Shown here piece after piece: positions 40,701 through 50,129 of a stretch of DNA of 64,000 bases (position 1 is its first letter; every line of letters starts with the position of its first letter). The DNA comes from Nibricoccus aquaticus (GTDB lineage: Bacteria; Verrucomicrobiota; Verrucomicrobiia; Opitutales; Opitutaceae). The notes beneath the pieces are model-generated. The model was not told the DNA's origin and searched no databases. It saw nothing but the letters and a program-made list of their open reading frames with translations. The stretch is from assembly GCF_002310495.1 (NCBI RefSeq), contig NZ_CP023344.1, positions 2,683,501 to 2,747,500 of the forward strand. The letters run 5' to 3'. Position numbers and translations under genes: made by a program.

Positions 40701-43657
40701 TGACGTTCGACGATCCACCGCTTTTCAGTGCGCAGGGTGAGGCGCGGCTGATCACGGCGCGGGCGGAGCGTTACTATGCGGGCACGGAGGCGACGTTTGC
40801 CGTGAGGCATCCGGCGGAGACGATCCGCACGGAGATCGTGGGAGTGCCGGACGGGTTGCGTCCAGGCTCGCGCGGAGAAGTGACGCTGCGCACAAGCGAT
40901 CACGAGCGGCGGCCGGTGAGCGCGACGGTGGCGCTGGGTGTGTCGGATCAAGCGGTGAATGAATTGCTCTCGAAGGAGCGGGAGAGCGTTCCGGCGTTTC
41001 TGGGTTTCGACGGGCACGTGAGATGCAGCGTTTCCACGAGCCGCCGGTGGGAGAAGAAAGCGTGGGTGGTGCGGCTGGCCGATCCGCGGCGCGGGCTGGA
41101 GTTTTATGAGGCGGTGACGAGCGGTGAAGATGAGGTGATCTTGAATGCGTTCAGCATCCCCGCCGGGAGGGCAGGTGGTGGATCAATGGGGGCGATGTCG
41201 GTCACGGCGGGCAGCGGTGGGACGGAGGGGGCTTCGAGCCGGGTGGTGAGTGCGGATTTGTCGTCGAGATCGGATGGGATAATCGAGAAACCAGCCCGGC
41301 CCGAACCGACTTCGACGGTGCTGGGGCAGGTGTTTGGGGCGGAGCCGAAACCGGTCGTGACGCTGCGGAGGCATTTTGTTTCGACGGCGTTTTGGGCGCC
41401 GGGGGTGAAGACGGATGCGAAGGGCGAGGCGCGGGTGGCGTTTACGTTTCCCGATAATCTCACGGAGTGGAGGCTGGCGGCGTATGCGATCGGCAAGGAC
41501 GGGAACTCGTTCGGGACGGCGACGGCGTTTGCGAAGACGACGCTGCCGTTTCAGACGCGGCTGAGCGCGCCGAGGTTCTTGGTCGCGGGCGACATGGGCA
41601 CGGCGACGGGGATGCTGGTGAATCGCACGGCGAGTGAGGCGAAGGCGGAGGCGACGATTGCGGTCGCGGGGGATGCGGTGCGGTTGGCGGAGAGGGAAAA
41701 GGCTGAGCGGACGGCGCTGGCGGTTTCGGCGAATGGGGAGACGCGGACGACGTGGAGCGTGCAGGCGAAACAGCCGGGTACGACGGTGATGACATTGAGC
41801 GCTCATACGCCGGCGGAGGGCGATGCGATGGAGTTGTCGGTGCCGGTGATGGAGGACGGCATCCAGCAGAAGACGGCGACGAGTGTGAGGCTGCGCGCGG
41901 GCGAGAAGACGGCACGGTTGTCGGTGGAGTTGCCCGTGCCGCTCGATGCGGCGCGCACGGAGGTGGAGTTGAGGCTATCGCCGAGTAGGGCGGCGGCGGT
42001 GCTCGATGCGCTACCGTACCTGATCGAGTACCCGTATGGTTGCGTGGAGCAGACGATGAGCCGGTTCCTGCCGGTGGTGGTCGTGAAGAAGATGTTGAGC
42101 GATCTTGGTTTTGACGAGGCAACGATCAAGCGGCGGATGCTGGCGCGCGAAACGGCGAAGCAGGCGGCGCGGCGCGAGAAGACCGCGGGATTTGCGAAGC
42201 TCGACGATGTGGTGACGCAGAGTCTGGCGCGGCTGGTGGCGGCGCAGAGTTATGACGGATCGTTTGGCTGGTGGCCGGGGCAGAAGAACGCGGATCTCTG
42301 GATGACCGCGTATGTGGCGTGGGGACTGGCACTGGCGGACGAGGCAGGAGTCGAGGTGCCGGAAAAACTCAGCGAAGAAACGAACGACGCGCTCGGAAAA
42401 CTTTTAAAGCACGAAAGGCAGATCAACGACACGGTCGCGTGGGCGCTAGCGGCAGTGGTGCGGGTGGTGGGCAAGGAGATGGATGCGAAGGCGGTTGAGG
42501 GAGCGAAGGCGGTGTTTACGCGGCTCTATGAAGAGCGCGAAAAACTGTCGGCATCGGGGCGGGCGTGTCTGTTGCTCGCGGTGAAGCTGTGCGGGACGGA
42601 GGGGCAGCGCGCGGTGTTGTTGCGCAATCTGGAGAACGGTGCGGCGCGGGTAGTGTCAGGGGATTTTGGCGACACGGTGCAGTGGGGAAGTGAGCGTGGT
42701 TACTGGCGGGCGTCGGAAGGCTCGGTGGAGACGACGGCGCTGACGTTGCTCGCTCTGCTTGAGAGCGAGCCGGGGCATGTGTTGATCGAACCGGCGGTAA
42801 ACTGGCTGGTGCTCAATCGCGGGAGCGGCGGCTGGAGCAATACGCGCGACACGGCGTTTGCGGTGCTGGCGCTGTCGCGGTTCCTGAGCGTGAGCCGGGA
42901 GGCGGAGCCGGATGCGGTCGTGGAGATCGTGGCGAATGGGAAAGTGGTGCGGCGGGTGACGCTGGATCGCGCGTCGTTGCTGGAAGGGCCGGCTGTGACG
43001 CTGGAGGCATCGTCGCTGAAGGCGGGAGAAAATCAGGTGGAGTTGCGGCGGGTCGGCGGAAAATCGCCGGTGTACGGGCTGGCGCTGATGTCGGCTTGGG
43101 CGACAGGCGAGGCGGTGAAACCGGCGGGGCATTTGCTGGAGGCGGGGCGGACGTTTGACCGGCAAAAAGCGCGGGCGACGCTGGCGGGGACTTTACATTT
43201 CACGCCTGAAGCGCAGCCGGTAAATGGGAGCGCGATGGAAGGAGAGCAGGTCGTGGCGCGTGTCGCGCTAACCGTGCCGAACGATCTGGAGTATGTGATG
43301 GTGGAAGTGCCGAAGCCGGCGGGGTGTGAGCCGCTCAATCCGCTCAGCGGCTGGGATGCGCGGCTGGTGCGTATCGGGAAGTCGGGCACGGCGCTGGCGG
43401 TGAGTGGTGCAGGCGGCCGTGATGAGATGAGTGCGGATGGGGAAGAGGCGATTTACCGGGAAGAGCACGATGACAAGAGCGTGTTTTTCATCGACCGGCT
43501 GGATGCTGGAAACTGGGAGATCCGTTTCGGGCTGCGGGCGGTACACCGGGGCGATTATCGCGCGCTGCCGGTGCAGGCTGAGGCGATGTATGCGCCGGAA
43601 GTACGGGCTAACAGCGATGCGCGGCGGCTGCGGATCGAGGCAGGCGAAGCGCGGTGA
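37757..43657 (+). CDS. Giant exported alpha-2-macroglobulin
   Basis: 1966 residues from the ATG at 37757 (leader gtctttcccc). Signal peptide MRLSLLPFAAAVLLSFAPLS. A helical N-terminal third is followed by macroglobulin domains (LYRPGETVPFKLIG near 546), the A2M core (STAFWAPGVKTDAKGEARVA near 1210) and the thioester-bearing alpha/alpha toroid. The thioester signature is intact as C-V-E-Q: Cys1429 and Gln1432 in YPYGCVEQTMSRFLP. Bacterial A2Ms trap proteases in the periplasm by covalent capture. No penicillin-binding protein 1C gene, their usual neighbour, is present. G-ending codons dominate, opposite to the genes at 46.9-64 kb. Confidence 0.92.
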   Translation: MRLSLLPFAAAVLLSFAPLSAQTLGLAPEPAPKTAGEKRAAYDARLAEAKKRAAEKSWALAREAYAAALPFAPDAEAKRWCELWVLDATWRSGVPQKHGEYADVVVAFEKLLAPYAKTSERDDYWVAVIESLAAAKRAQPWHFRNYKTPGTDELAVAEYLAAQPETPAAAARYAAFLGRLTELDDRYFEPTADWRERLMQHRMQAARVIADPVARARWMVRTADFAAKEAVSSERCARLYADALEAAKGTVFQPLAEAREFLWRADNGRLTPDAKRRPDLPAWLVEIERLQIALTALPVEEPLRQPALKQLNDLRITWTERHVEFSIEDIFRPEERVRFTVGAAYVGQMGFEVHRLSPADWAKIHQGVHGEGMAELPMKQDKVLGWELKLTADVPAHLWQTRVMEIPEALAPGMYVLAVRDDLGRYRVRRFAVSSVAGTMVTLAENRRELFCYDSKAYAPVAPMTRAVAWLGSAKNEKPGDPITLTADANGRFVLGETGLKHFQTATLVIEGMGPVMLGESYSSWRGDGNAEGDALHLDLFLPRELYRPGETVPFKLIGRHRRDHRFVKPEGKLTLKALLDDVPVGASLEMAWDEDGAMTGEIAIPVGTRPGRVELSLFKGAEEVETVEFFTVDSFLPPPAFVSLDLAGDVMAVRRGGQMTFRVSAKYFSGGPLVGAPVEFGVRPDVFSLERENEDERGVRDAWVAEMKRKTFRGVTDAGGVATFSVELPEFLPPVFWLTPGYTVKPAGLPEMRGSEAMVATESGLRLEIAGGEKPRVVAPGEQMTLRFRYLDARGKPAPVSGEVSLIESCWQEVWLDPEGRAVTGGALIEARKMLELPAGADLPGVWKKIHAETETGVVATEAPVAGADGWASVTFTVPRAGVYHFDFNAESGRVVAVDERMFWEKAGKPALVYAVDAATRTLALKPDREWLIAPDDIGAGEKPRFLVIMPEGIRRGWLAVSGEKETRTQAFTSEGRVTLVTFDDPPLFSAQGEARLITARAERYYAGTEATFAVRHPAETIRTEIVGVPDGLRPGSRGEVTLRTSDHERRPVSATVALGVSDQAVNELLSKERESVPAFLGFDGHVRCSVSTSRRWEKKAWVVRLADPRRGLEFYEAVTSGEDEVILNAFSIPAGRAGGGSMGAMSVTAGSGGTEGASSRVVSADLSSRSDGIIEKPARPEPTSTVLGQVFGAEPKPVVTLRRHFVSTAFWAPGVKTDAKGEARVAFTFPDNLTEWRLAAYAIGKDGNSFGTATAFAKTTLPFQTRLSAPRFLVAGDMGTATGMLVNRTASEAKAEATIAVAGDAVRLAEREKAERTALAVSANGETRTTWSVQAKQPGTTVMTLSAHTPAEGDAMELSVPVMEDGIQQKTATSVRLRAGEKTARLSVELPVPLDAARTEVELRLSPSRAAAVLDALPYLIEYPYGCVEQTMSRFLPVVVVKKMLSDLGFDEATIKRRMLARETAKQAARREKTAGFAKLDDVVTQSLARLVAAQSYDGSFGWWPGQKNADLWMTAYVAWGLALADEAGVEVPEKLSEETNDALGKLLKHERQINDTVAWALAAVVRVVGKEMDAKAVEGAKAVFTRLYEEREKLSASGRACLLLAVKLCGTEGQRAVLLRNLENGAARVVSGDFGDTVQWGSERGYWRASEGSVETTALTLLALLESEPGHVLIEPAVNWLVLNRGSGGWSNTRDTAFAVLALSRFLSVSREAEPDAVVEIVANGKVVRRVTLDRASLLEGPAVTLEASSLKAGENQVELRRVGGKSPVYGLALMSAWATGEAVKPAGHLLEAGRTFDRQKARATLAGTLHFTPEAQPVNGSAMEGEQVVARVALTVPNDLEYVMVEVPKPAGCEPLNPLSGWDARLVRIGKSGTALAVSGAGGRDEMSADGEEAIYREEHDDKSVFFIDRLDAGNWEIRFGLRAVHRGDYRALPVQAEAMYAPEVRANSDARRLRIEAGEAR

Positions 43658-43672
43658 GCTCCGGGCGTCGGA

Positions 43673-45178
43673 TTACTCGGAGCGGCCTTTGAAGGCGGGG
43701 TGGAGGGCGGCGAAGGCTTTCGGATCTTCGTCGAGGAGGCAGCAGAGAGTGTCTGTGAGTTTTTCGGAGATTTGCGTGCCGTCGTAGTAGAGGACGACTG
43801 TCTCGAAGGGACCGCCGGGGCGGGCTTTGACGGCGACTTGATCGGGGGAGATCGAGGCGCGGCCGAGGACGCGGCTGGTGGGCCACTGGTCGTTGGCGAA
43901 GACGACGAAGGCGAGTTCGGAGCAGACGATGCGTTTGTCGCTTTCGACATCGAAGTTGAAATCGTACTCCTTGCCGACTTGGGCGAAAGTGCGGAGGAGG
44001 GCGGCGCGGGTTTCGTCGAGTGTGAGTTCGCGGCGGCGGAGGACGAGGAGGTCGTCGATGTTGAGGAAGTGATCGAGGGTGTTGATCTGCACGCCGGGGC
44101 GGAGGGCTTCGACGATGCGGGCGCCGGCGCGGATGGCGTCGTGGTGGGGGCGGACGAGCGGGTTTTCCCAGAGATCGAGTTCGCGGAGCTCGGCTTCGGT
44201 GCCGGTCCAGATGGCGACGTGGCCGTAGTGGCCGGGGATGGATTTGTCGGTGAGGCGGAAGGGGGTTTTCTCGAGGAGGACGTCGAGCGGGCGTAGTTGG
44301 GATGCGAGGACGGCGCGCTGGACGGGGGCGAGTTCGGTGAGGAAGCCTTTGCGGGTTTCGATGAGGCCGACGGTGTTGCCGACGGCGAGGCTGGCGGTGT
44401 TCATCGCGCCCTTGCCCAAGCGGTCGGCGAGATCGGTGACGAAGGTGACGGCGGCGTGTCCGCCGATGCGCCATTCTTCGAGTGTGCGCGTGGCGAGGTT
44501 TTGAGTGAAGAAGGCGTAGCCGGGGCTTTGGGTGATAATGTCGTCGAGGAGCGTTTCGTCTTCGGAGCGGTCGGTGGTTTTGCCGGCTTCGGCGCGGTGC
44601 CAGACGACGGCGCGGGCGAGGCGGGAGCGGTTGAGGGGATTGAGGAAGTTGCGGACGGCGGAATCGATTTCGCCTTCGACGGCGGGGTTGTCGCTCTTGA
44701 GGAGGCGGCGGGCTTTGCGGAGGTTGAAGAAAGGTTCGATGCCGAGGCGGTAGTCGTCGTGGAGCATGAGGGCGGCGGCGAGGACGAGCTTGGTCTGAAC
44801 GCGGGTGAGCGGGTTGTTTTCGAGGGCGGGCGTGGTGCGGGACCAGGCTTCGTCGCCCTGGCATTCGATGAGGGCCTGCCAGCGGCGGCGGAGGAGGACG
44901 TAGTCCTGGGCACCCGAATACATGCGCTCGAGGTCGGCAGCGGTGAGGATATCGCTGGTGAGGCGCGGGCCGGCTTCCTGGATGAAGTTCGCGGTGCGGG
45001 CGCGCCAGTCGAGCGAACGGTCGAGCAACATGCGCGTGGCGGCGAGATCCATTTCGAGGATGTCGGCGCGGGCGGGGAGGGCGGCGGCGTGAGCCGGTGG
45101 GAGTGCGCCGATGGAGAGGGCGGCCGCAACGAGGGCGGTGATGACGTGGCGGGGATGAACGAAACCGAGAAGCTGCAT
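43673..45178 (-). CDS. Exported permuted NlpC/P60-like cysteine hydrolase
   Basis: 501 residues with a signal peptide (to about AHAA). The N-terminal 290 residues are helical and unfamiliar. The C-terminal part is a permuted papain-like fold of the YiiX/NlpC-P60 superfamily: PLDVLLEKTP (about 298), GHYGHVAIWTG with His320, and a late catalytic cysteine Cys419 in IVCSELAF. Members act on peptidoglycan peptides or lipids. It converges on the A2M gene with only 15 bp between stops. Upstream on the same strand are a mutarotase and a LacI regulator, which may be coincidental. Confidence 0.8.
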   Translation of the reverse strand: MQLLGFVHPRHVITALVAAALSIGALPPAHAAALPARADILEMDLAATRMLLDRSLDWRARTANFIQEAGPRLTSDILTAADLERMYSGAQDYVLLRRRWQALIECQGDEAWSRTTPALENNPLTRVQTKLVLAAALMLHDDYRLGIEPFFNLRKARRLLKSDNPAVEGEIDSAVRNFLNPLNRSRLARAVVWHRAEAGKTTDRSEDETLLDDIITQSPGYAFFTQNLATRTLEEWRIGGHAAVTFVTDLADRLGKGAMNTASLAVGNTVGLIETRKGFLTELAPVQRAVLASQLRPLDVLLEKTPFRLTDKSIPGHYGHVAIWTGTEAELRELDLWENPLVRPHHDAIRAGARIVEALRPGVQINTLDHFLNIDDLLVLRRRELTLDETRAALLRTFAQVGKEYDFNFDVESDKRIVCSELAFVVFANDQWPTSRVLGRASISPDQVAVKARPGGPFETVVLYYDGTQISEKLTDTLCCLLDEDPKAFAALHPAFKGRSE

Positions 45179-45203
45179 GGCGGAGTTGGAGTGAGAAATG
45201 GAC

Positions 45204-45593
45204 TCAGGCGGACTCGAGAATCATGTTGGCGTATTGAACGGTTTCGCCGGTGCGGATGAGGCCGATGGCGTGGGGGACGCGTTTCTTGAAATCGACGTGC
45301 GGCTCGAATTCCAGGGGCACGCCGGCGAGAGCGTTTTTGAAAGCGGCCTGGGTGGCGTCGGTGTTGTTGGCCAGAAATTCCTGCGCCATCCAGGCGCGGC
45401 CGAGGACGAAGTTGCCGCGGAGAGCGGCGAGGACTTGGGGGACAGTGGGGACACCGTCGATGAGGGAGAGATCGATCGTCTCGATCTGCGGCCAGAAGGG
45501 GAAACCGCGATCGGAGATGACGAGGGTGTTGGTGTGGCGGATGCGCGCGAGGAGGTGAAGGAGCGCGGGATTGAGGATGCCGGTTTTGAGCAT
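45204..45593 (-). CDS. RbsD/FucU-family sugar mutarotase
   Basis: 129 residues. The N-terminus LKTGILNPALLHLLARIRHT, then NTLVISDRGFP, is the RbsD/FucU signature (catalytic His; Asp in SDRG). These proteins interconvert pyranose/furanose or alpha/beta anomers of ribose or L-fucose. It sits between a LacI regulator and the NlpC-like gene and near RhaM at 50126, so a deoxy-hexose (fucose or rhamnose) substrate is plausible. Confidence 0.88.
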   Translation of the reverse strand: MLKTGILNPALLHLLARIRHTNTLVISDRGFPFWPQIETIDLSLIDGVPTVPQVLAALRGNFVLGRAWMAQEFLANNTDATQAAFKNALAGVPLEFEPHVDFKKRVPHAIGLIRTGETVQYANMILESA

Positions 45594-45644
45594 GAGAAAG
45601 GCCGCGACAAAAACCGGAAGCGCGGGCGCTGGCGACTCAGCTTT

Positions 45645-46682
45645 TCACTTGGCCTTCATCTCGCGCAGCGTCGGACCATCGTTCCAGGAACCGGGAATAG
45701 TGGTGATGGAGGCGTGGTCGGGGACGCCGTATTCGTTGCGGTAAAGCTGGGCGATGATGAGCTCGACGCCGCGCGCGCCGATGAGGCGGGCCTGGAGATT
45801 AAGGCCGGCGCAGGGGATGACGTTCATGAGGACGTTGAGGCAGCAGAAGCCGTGGGTCTTGGGGACGTCGGCGCCGGCGGCTTCCATCCATTTGATGACT
45901 TCGGCGCGGTGGCAGAGGACGACGTCGGGGCGGGTCTGGCGGAACCACTCGGTGAATTCCTCCTGGTTGATCTCGGTCGCCATGAGCGGCGAGATGCGGG
46001 CGACGCCATCATGGTAATCTTGATACGAGCGGAAGGCGGCTTCCCAGCGGTGGAGTAGGCGCTCGTCGTGGTGTTTCTGAAGGACTAGGCCGGGGCGGCG
46101 GTAACCCATGTCTTGCAGGCGCTGCATGGCGATGACCATGGAGCGAAAATGGTCGGCGCAGACAGAGTGGAGGCCGGGACGCTCGATGATGTAGTCAGCG
46201 TAGATGCCGGCGTAGCGCGTCCAGTCGAGGCGGGAGAGATCGGGGTTGTCGCTTACGGGGAGGAGAAAGACGCCGCGGATGCCGCGCGACTGGAGGATGT
46301 GATCGAGGCGGGCAGCGGAGATGCCGCCTTTGCCGATGACGAAGGACTCGGCTTTGAAGCCGAGCTCGGCGGCGCGTTCGCTGGCGCCTTTGGTGAGCTC
46401 TTGGTGGTAACGGGAGGCGTTGACGGGGCGTTTGTCGGGGCCGTCGAGATCGATGACGGCGATGACACCGCGGAAGGTGCCGGTGCGCGAACGGCGCATC
46501 TCGGACATGAGGGCGCCGGCGAGGGGGTTGTGGCGGTAGCCAGCCTCGGCGGCGATTTTTTGAACGCGTTTGCGCGTCTCTATTTTGACGCGCGGATTGT
46601 CGCGAAGGGCTTCGGAGACGGTGGTGTGGGAAAGCCCGAGCTGGCGGGCGAGGTCGCGGAGGGAGGGGGCAGGAGAGGCCAT
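45645..46682 (-). CDS. LacI-family transcription regulator
   Basis: 345 residues from the ATG at 46682. DNA-binding domain SLRDLARQLGLSHTTVSEAL, then the hinge helix region NPLAGALMSEM. The remainder is a periplasmic-binding-protein-like sugar sensor (GVFLLPVSDNPDLSRLDW; PDVVLCHRAEVIKWMEAAG). Divergent from the symporter operon at 46920, with an imperfect palindrome in the gap, so it probably represses that operon until its sugar appears. Confidence 0.92.
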   Translation of the reverse strand: MASPAPSLRDLARQLGLSHTTVSEALRDNPRVKIETRKRVQKIAAEAGYRHNPLAGALMSEMRRSRTGTFRGVIAVIDLDGPDKRPVNASRYHQELTKGASERAAELGFKAESFVIGKGGISAARLDHILQSRGIRGVFLLPVSDNPDLSRLDWTRYAGIYADYIIERPGLHSVCADHFRSMVIAMQRLQDMGYRRPGLVLQKHHDERLLHRWEAAFRSYQDYHDGVARISPLMATEINQEEFTEWFRQTRPDVVLCHRAEVIKWMEAAGADVPKTHGFCCLNVLMNVIPCAGLNLQARLIGARGVELIIAQLYRNEYGVPDHASITTIPGSWNDGPTLREMKAK

Positions 46683-46715
46683 GCGTGCAGAAGGGGGCTG
46701 GGGCGAAAGGGCAGT

Positions 46716-46743
46716 GATGTACACTCCGGGTGGGAGTTACATC
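46716..46743. promoter_or_regulatory. Imperfect palindrome in the LacI/symporter gap, candidate operator
   Basis: GATGTAcACTCC on the left faces GGAGT-TACATC on the right across a short centre, 34 bp from the LacI start and about 180 bp before the symporter start. Typical place for a LacI-type operator. Confidence 0.55.
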
Positions 46744-46919
46744 CGTCTGAGGCTCTTACTGTCAGAGAGTTTGGCGGTTCGCGGCACTCCGCAAGCGTGT
46801 TTCAACGTCCACGCCCCGTCGCCCCGCTGGTTGCATTCGTATCGAGTCGCACCTGTTTCGTCTCCTCCTGACCGCTGGCGTTTGGCTCCCTTAATCACCT
46901 CCAGTTCAATTCAAAATCT

Positions 46920-48929
46920 ATGAGCGGTCTCCATTTTCTCGATATAGCGGTCATCGTCACTTACCTGGTCATCGTCGTCGTGGTCGGGTACCGCGCATCG
47001 CAGGCCTCCGCGAGCGAGGAAGGATATTTTCTCGCGGGTCGGAAATTGGGGAAGTTCTACCAGTTTTTCCTGCAGTTCGGAAATGCCACCGAGCCGTCGG
47101 GCGCGGTGAGCAACGCGACGCTGGTTTTTCAACGCGGCGTGTCCGGTGTCTGGCTGGGTTTCCAGACGATCTTCATGAATCCTTACTACTGGTTCATGTA
47201 TGTATGGTTTCGCCGCGTGCGTCTGGTGACGATGGCGGACTTGTTTGAAGATCGCTTCGGCAGCCGCGGGCTCAGCCGGATGTACGCGGTTTTCCAGATC
47301 GGCGTGGCGTGCGTGTTTCTTGGGTCGGGAAATTTCGTGGCGTACAAAATCGCGTCATCGCTCGTGCTGAAACCCGAGGTCAGCTGGAATGCGGCCGAGC
47401 AGGCTTCGGTGGCTGGTTACGCTGAGATGAAGGCGCTGGAAAAACAAATTCCCGACAACACACTCACGATCGAGTCGCGTCAGCGCCTTGATGAGCTGCG
47501 TGATCGTTATGCACGCGGTGAGCTGCACAGCTACATCACGTCGCTTCCAGAGATCCCCTTCTACCTCTGTTTCACCGTGGTGGTCGGCGCGTATATCGTG
47601 CTCGGGGGCATGACGGCGGCGGCGGTTAACGAAACGCTGCAGGGATTTTTGATCATCGTCTTTTCCATCATGCTCATTCCGGTCGGCCTGAAATTCATAG
47701 GAGGGTGGGATCAACTTAAACATAAGGTATCTGCGGCGGACCTGGACTTATTTGGCGTCAGCGGTTCGCCCGCGTTCATCGTGGCGTCGCTGCTCGTCGG
47801 CCTCGTCCAGATCCACGGCCTCAGCCACAACATGGGCATCAGCGGCTCGGCCAAGGACGAGTACGCGGCGCGCAGCGGCGGTGTGGGCGGCACTTATTTG
47901 AAGCGCATCATGATCATCCTTTGGGCGTTCGCGGGCATCATCGCCATCGCGATGTTCGGCAAGGATGGGCTTTCCGATCCGGACGCGGTCTGGGGCACGA
48001 TGTCGAAAGAACTACTCGGACCTGGCTTCGTCGGTCTGATGCTCGCTGGTGTGATCGCCGGCACGATGTCTACGCTCGCGGCCAAGGCGTTGGCGGTATC
48101 CTCACTCTTTGTACGCAATGTGTTTCGCGATCAGCTCAAGTCCACCGCCGCCACGATGAGTGCGGCGCGTTGGGCGGTGATCGCGGTGCTCGTGCTCGGT
48201 GTGATCTCTGGCGCGCTCATGGATAACGTCACCTCGGTGGTGAAGCTGATCCTCACGGTCAACGTGCCGTTCGGCGCGGCGGTGATCCTGATCTTTTTCT
48301 GGCGCCGCCTGACGGCGGGCGGCGTGTGGGCGGCGGTGATCCTATCGGCACTGGTCAACCTCATCGTGCCACTTTTGGCGAACCACGTGGAGTCGGTGGC
48401 GCGTTCGCCGGAGCTGACGCAAGTCGTCGAGTTCAAGGGCAAACCCCGTTCCGTTTATTGGGAGGAAGTGGTGCGTATCGATCCCGCCAATCCAGCCAGC
48501 GGCGTTAAAGGGCGCGGTCGTTTCAACATCGAGGTCTGGACGCTTGATAAGCTCGGCATCGTCAACGCCGCCGCGATGACGCCTGCGGGGCGCGAGACCG
48601 CGCAGTTTTTCTTCGACGGCTTTTTCCCGTTCGTGGTGATGCTCGTAGTCAGCCTGTTCACGAAACGCGCCGATCCGGTGCTTGTCGCCCAGTTCTACGG
48701 TAAAATGAAAACGCCCGTGGGACCGAGCCCCGAAGCTGATGCCGCCGAGGTCGAAGCAACCCGCCGCAATCCCACTCGCTTCGATGGCGACAAGCTCTTG
48801 GGCGCAGGTTCCTCATGGGAGTTCTGCAAATGGACGCGGCAGGATACCTGGGGCTTTCTCGCGTGCCTCGCGACGTCGTGGGCCATCGTGGGAGCCTTTG
48901 TGTTGGTGCTTCATTTTGCCGCGACCTGA
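46920..48929 (+). CDS. Sodium:solute symporter (SSS family)
   Basis: 669 residues with about 13-14 membrane helices. N-terminal ITYLV-like TM1 then EGYFLAGRKLGKFYQFFLQF, and FGNATEPSGAVSNATLVF typical of the SSS core. Two unusually long hydrophilic loops (about 155-215 and 485-550) interrupt the helices. It should import a sugar with Na+. First gene of a three-gene operon with an oxidoreductase and RhaM, so L-rhamnose or a related deoxy-sugar is the likely cargo. Divergent from the LacI regulator. Confidence 0.9.
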   Translation: MSGLHFLDIAVIVTYLVIVVVVGYRASQASASEEGYFLAGRKLGKFYQFFLQFGNATEPSGAVSNATLVFQRGVSGVWLGFQTIFMNPYYWFMYVWFRRVRLVTMADLFEDRFGSRGLSRMYAVFQIGVACVFLGSGNFVAYKIASSLVLKPEVSWNAAEQASVAGYAEMKALEKQIPDNTLTIESRQRLDELRDRYARGELHSYITSLPEIPFYLCFTVVVGAYIVLGGMTAAAVNETLQGFLIIVFSIMLIPVGLKFIGGWDQLKHKVSAADLDLFGVSGSPAFIVASLLVGLVQIHGLSHNMGISGSAKDEYAARSGGVGGTYLKRIMIILWAFAGIIAIAMFGKDGLSDPDAVWGTMSKELLGPGFVGLMLAGVIAGTMSTLAAKALAVSSLFVRNVFRDQLKSTAATMSAARWAVIAVLVLGVISGALMDNVTSVVKLILTVNVPFGAAVILIFFWRRLTAGGVWAAVILSALVNLIVPLLANHVESVARSPELTQVVEFKGKPRSVYWEEVVRIDPANPASGVKGRGRFNIEVWTLDKLGIVNAAAMTPAGRETAQFFFDGFFPFVVMLVVSLFTKRADPVLVAQFYGKMKTPVGPSPEADAAEVEATRRNPTRFDGDKLLGAGSSWEFCKWTRQDTWGFLACLATSWAIVGAFVLVLHFAAT

Positions 48930-48935
48930 TCATCC

Positions 48936-50129
48936 ATGAGCAGACAAGCCCGTCCCCGCCTCGCCCTGATCGGCGTCTCGGGGTACGCCAAAATCTACCT
49001 GCAACTGCTCGATGAAAATCGTGACCGCGTCGATCTCGTCGCCGCGGTCATCATCAATCCGGAAGAGGAGGCCGCAGTCGTCGCTGACTTCAAAAGTCGT
49101 GGCGTGGCGATCTACACTGATTACCTCCAGATGTTGAACGCGCAGGCGGGGAAAATTGACCTCTGTCTGATTCCCACTGGCATTTCCTGGCACGCGCGCA
49201 TGACGATTGCCGCGCTCAAGTCCGGCGCCAACGTGCTCGTGGAAAAACCACTCGCCGGTTCTCTTGCTGACGTGCGCGCGATCCGCAAAGCCGAGCGTGA
49301 GACCGGGCGCTTCGTGGCGGTGGGTTTTCAAGACGTGTACGTGCCGGAGGTCGCCTGGCTCAAAGAACGTATTCTTTCCGGCGTCATCGGTCGTCTGGAA
49401 TCAGTGCGCATGATCGGCCTGTGGGCTCGCCCCGCCAATTACTTCACGCGCAATAACTGGGCCGGCCGACTGAGCGCCGATGGAGCTTCGGTGCTCGATT
49501 CACCGCTCAACAACGCCTTCGCGCACTTCGTGAATCTTGCGCTATTTCTCTCCGGCCCGCGCGCGGCGGCGAGTTCTGTGGTCACCATCGAAGAAGCAGG
49601 CCTGTACCGCGCGCACGCCATCGAGTCGTTCGATACCGGCGTGGTCCGCGCCGTCTCGCCTGAAGGCGTGACGTTCTGGTTTGGCGTGAGTCATTCGTGC
49701 CGCGTCAACCGCGAGCCCGAGTTGTACTTCGAAGGCTCTCTCGGCCGCATCGAGTGGTGGCACGAGCAGAAATGCGTGATCGTCCCCAAGTCCGGCGCGC
49801 CCGCCGAGACACACACATTGCCCGATACCACCGCGACCCGCCGCGCGATGTTCGCCGCCGTGCTCACGCGACTCCACGATTCTGCGACTTTCATCTTCGA
49901 CGCCGAACTTTCCGAGGGGCACACGGCTTTCATCGACTCCGTGCATCGCGCCTCGCCCGTGCAGCAGGTGCCGCCCGCGCTCGTCTCGTGGGAGGATCTC
50001 CAATTCACGCACTGGTCCGGCCGCATCCCGGTCATCCGCGGAATCGAAGACGCCTTCGACCGCGCGCTCGCCCAACGCAGCACGCTGGCTGCCGCCGGAT
50101 TCACCCTCGAAACCCCTTCCACCTCATGA
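48936..50129 (+). CDS. Gfo/Idh/MocA-family oxidoreductase
   Basis: 397 residues. Rossmann start [15 protein letters not shown]; family motif [10 protein letters not shown]-terminal substrate domain with [20 protein letters not shown]. It probably oxidises the sugar imported by the symporter encoded 6 bp upstream. Its stop overlaps the RhaM start (ATGA), indicating translational coupling. Confidence 0.9.
   Translation: MSRQARPRLALIGVSGYAKIYLQLLDENRDRVDLVAAVIINPEEEAAVVADFKSRGVAIYTDYLQMLNAQAGKIDLCLIPTGISWHARMTIAALKSGANVLVEKPLAGSLADVRAIRKAERETGRFVAVGFQDVYVPEVAWLKERILSGVIGRLESVRMIGLWARPANYFTRNNWAGRLSADGASVLDSPLNNAFAHFVNLALFLSGPRAAASSVVTIEEAGLYRAHAIESFDTGVVRAVSPEGVTFWFGVSHSCRVNREPELYFEGSLGRIEWWHEQKCVIVPKSGAPAETHTLPDTTATRRAMFAAVLTRLHDSATFIFDAELSEGHTAFIDSVHRASPVQQVPPALVSWEDLQFTHWSGRIPVIRGIEDAFDRALAQRSTLAAAGFTLETPSTS

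Noticed and set aside
43673-45593. Single operon linking the mutarotase to the NlpC-like protein
   Set aside because: Only co-direction and a 25 bp gap support it; the functions do not connect, so it is not claimed.
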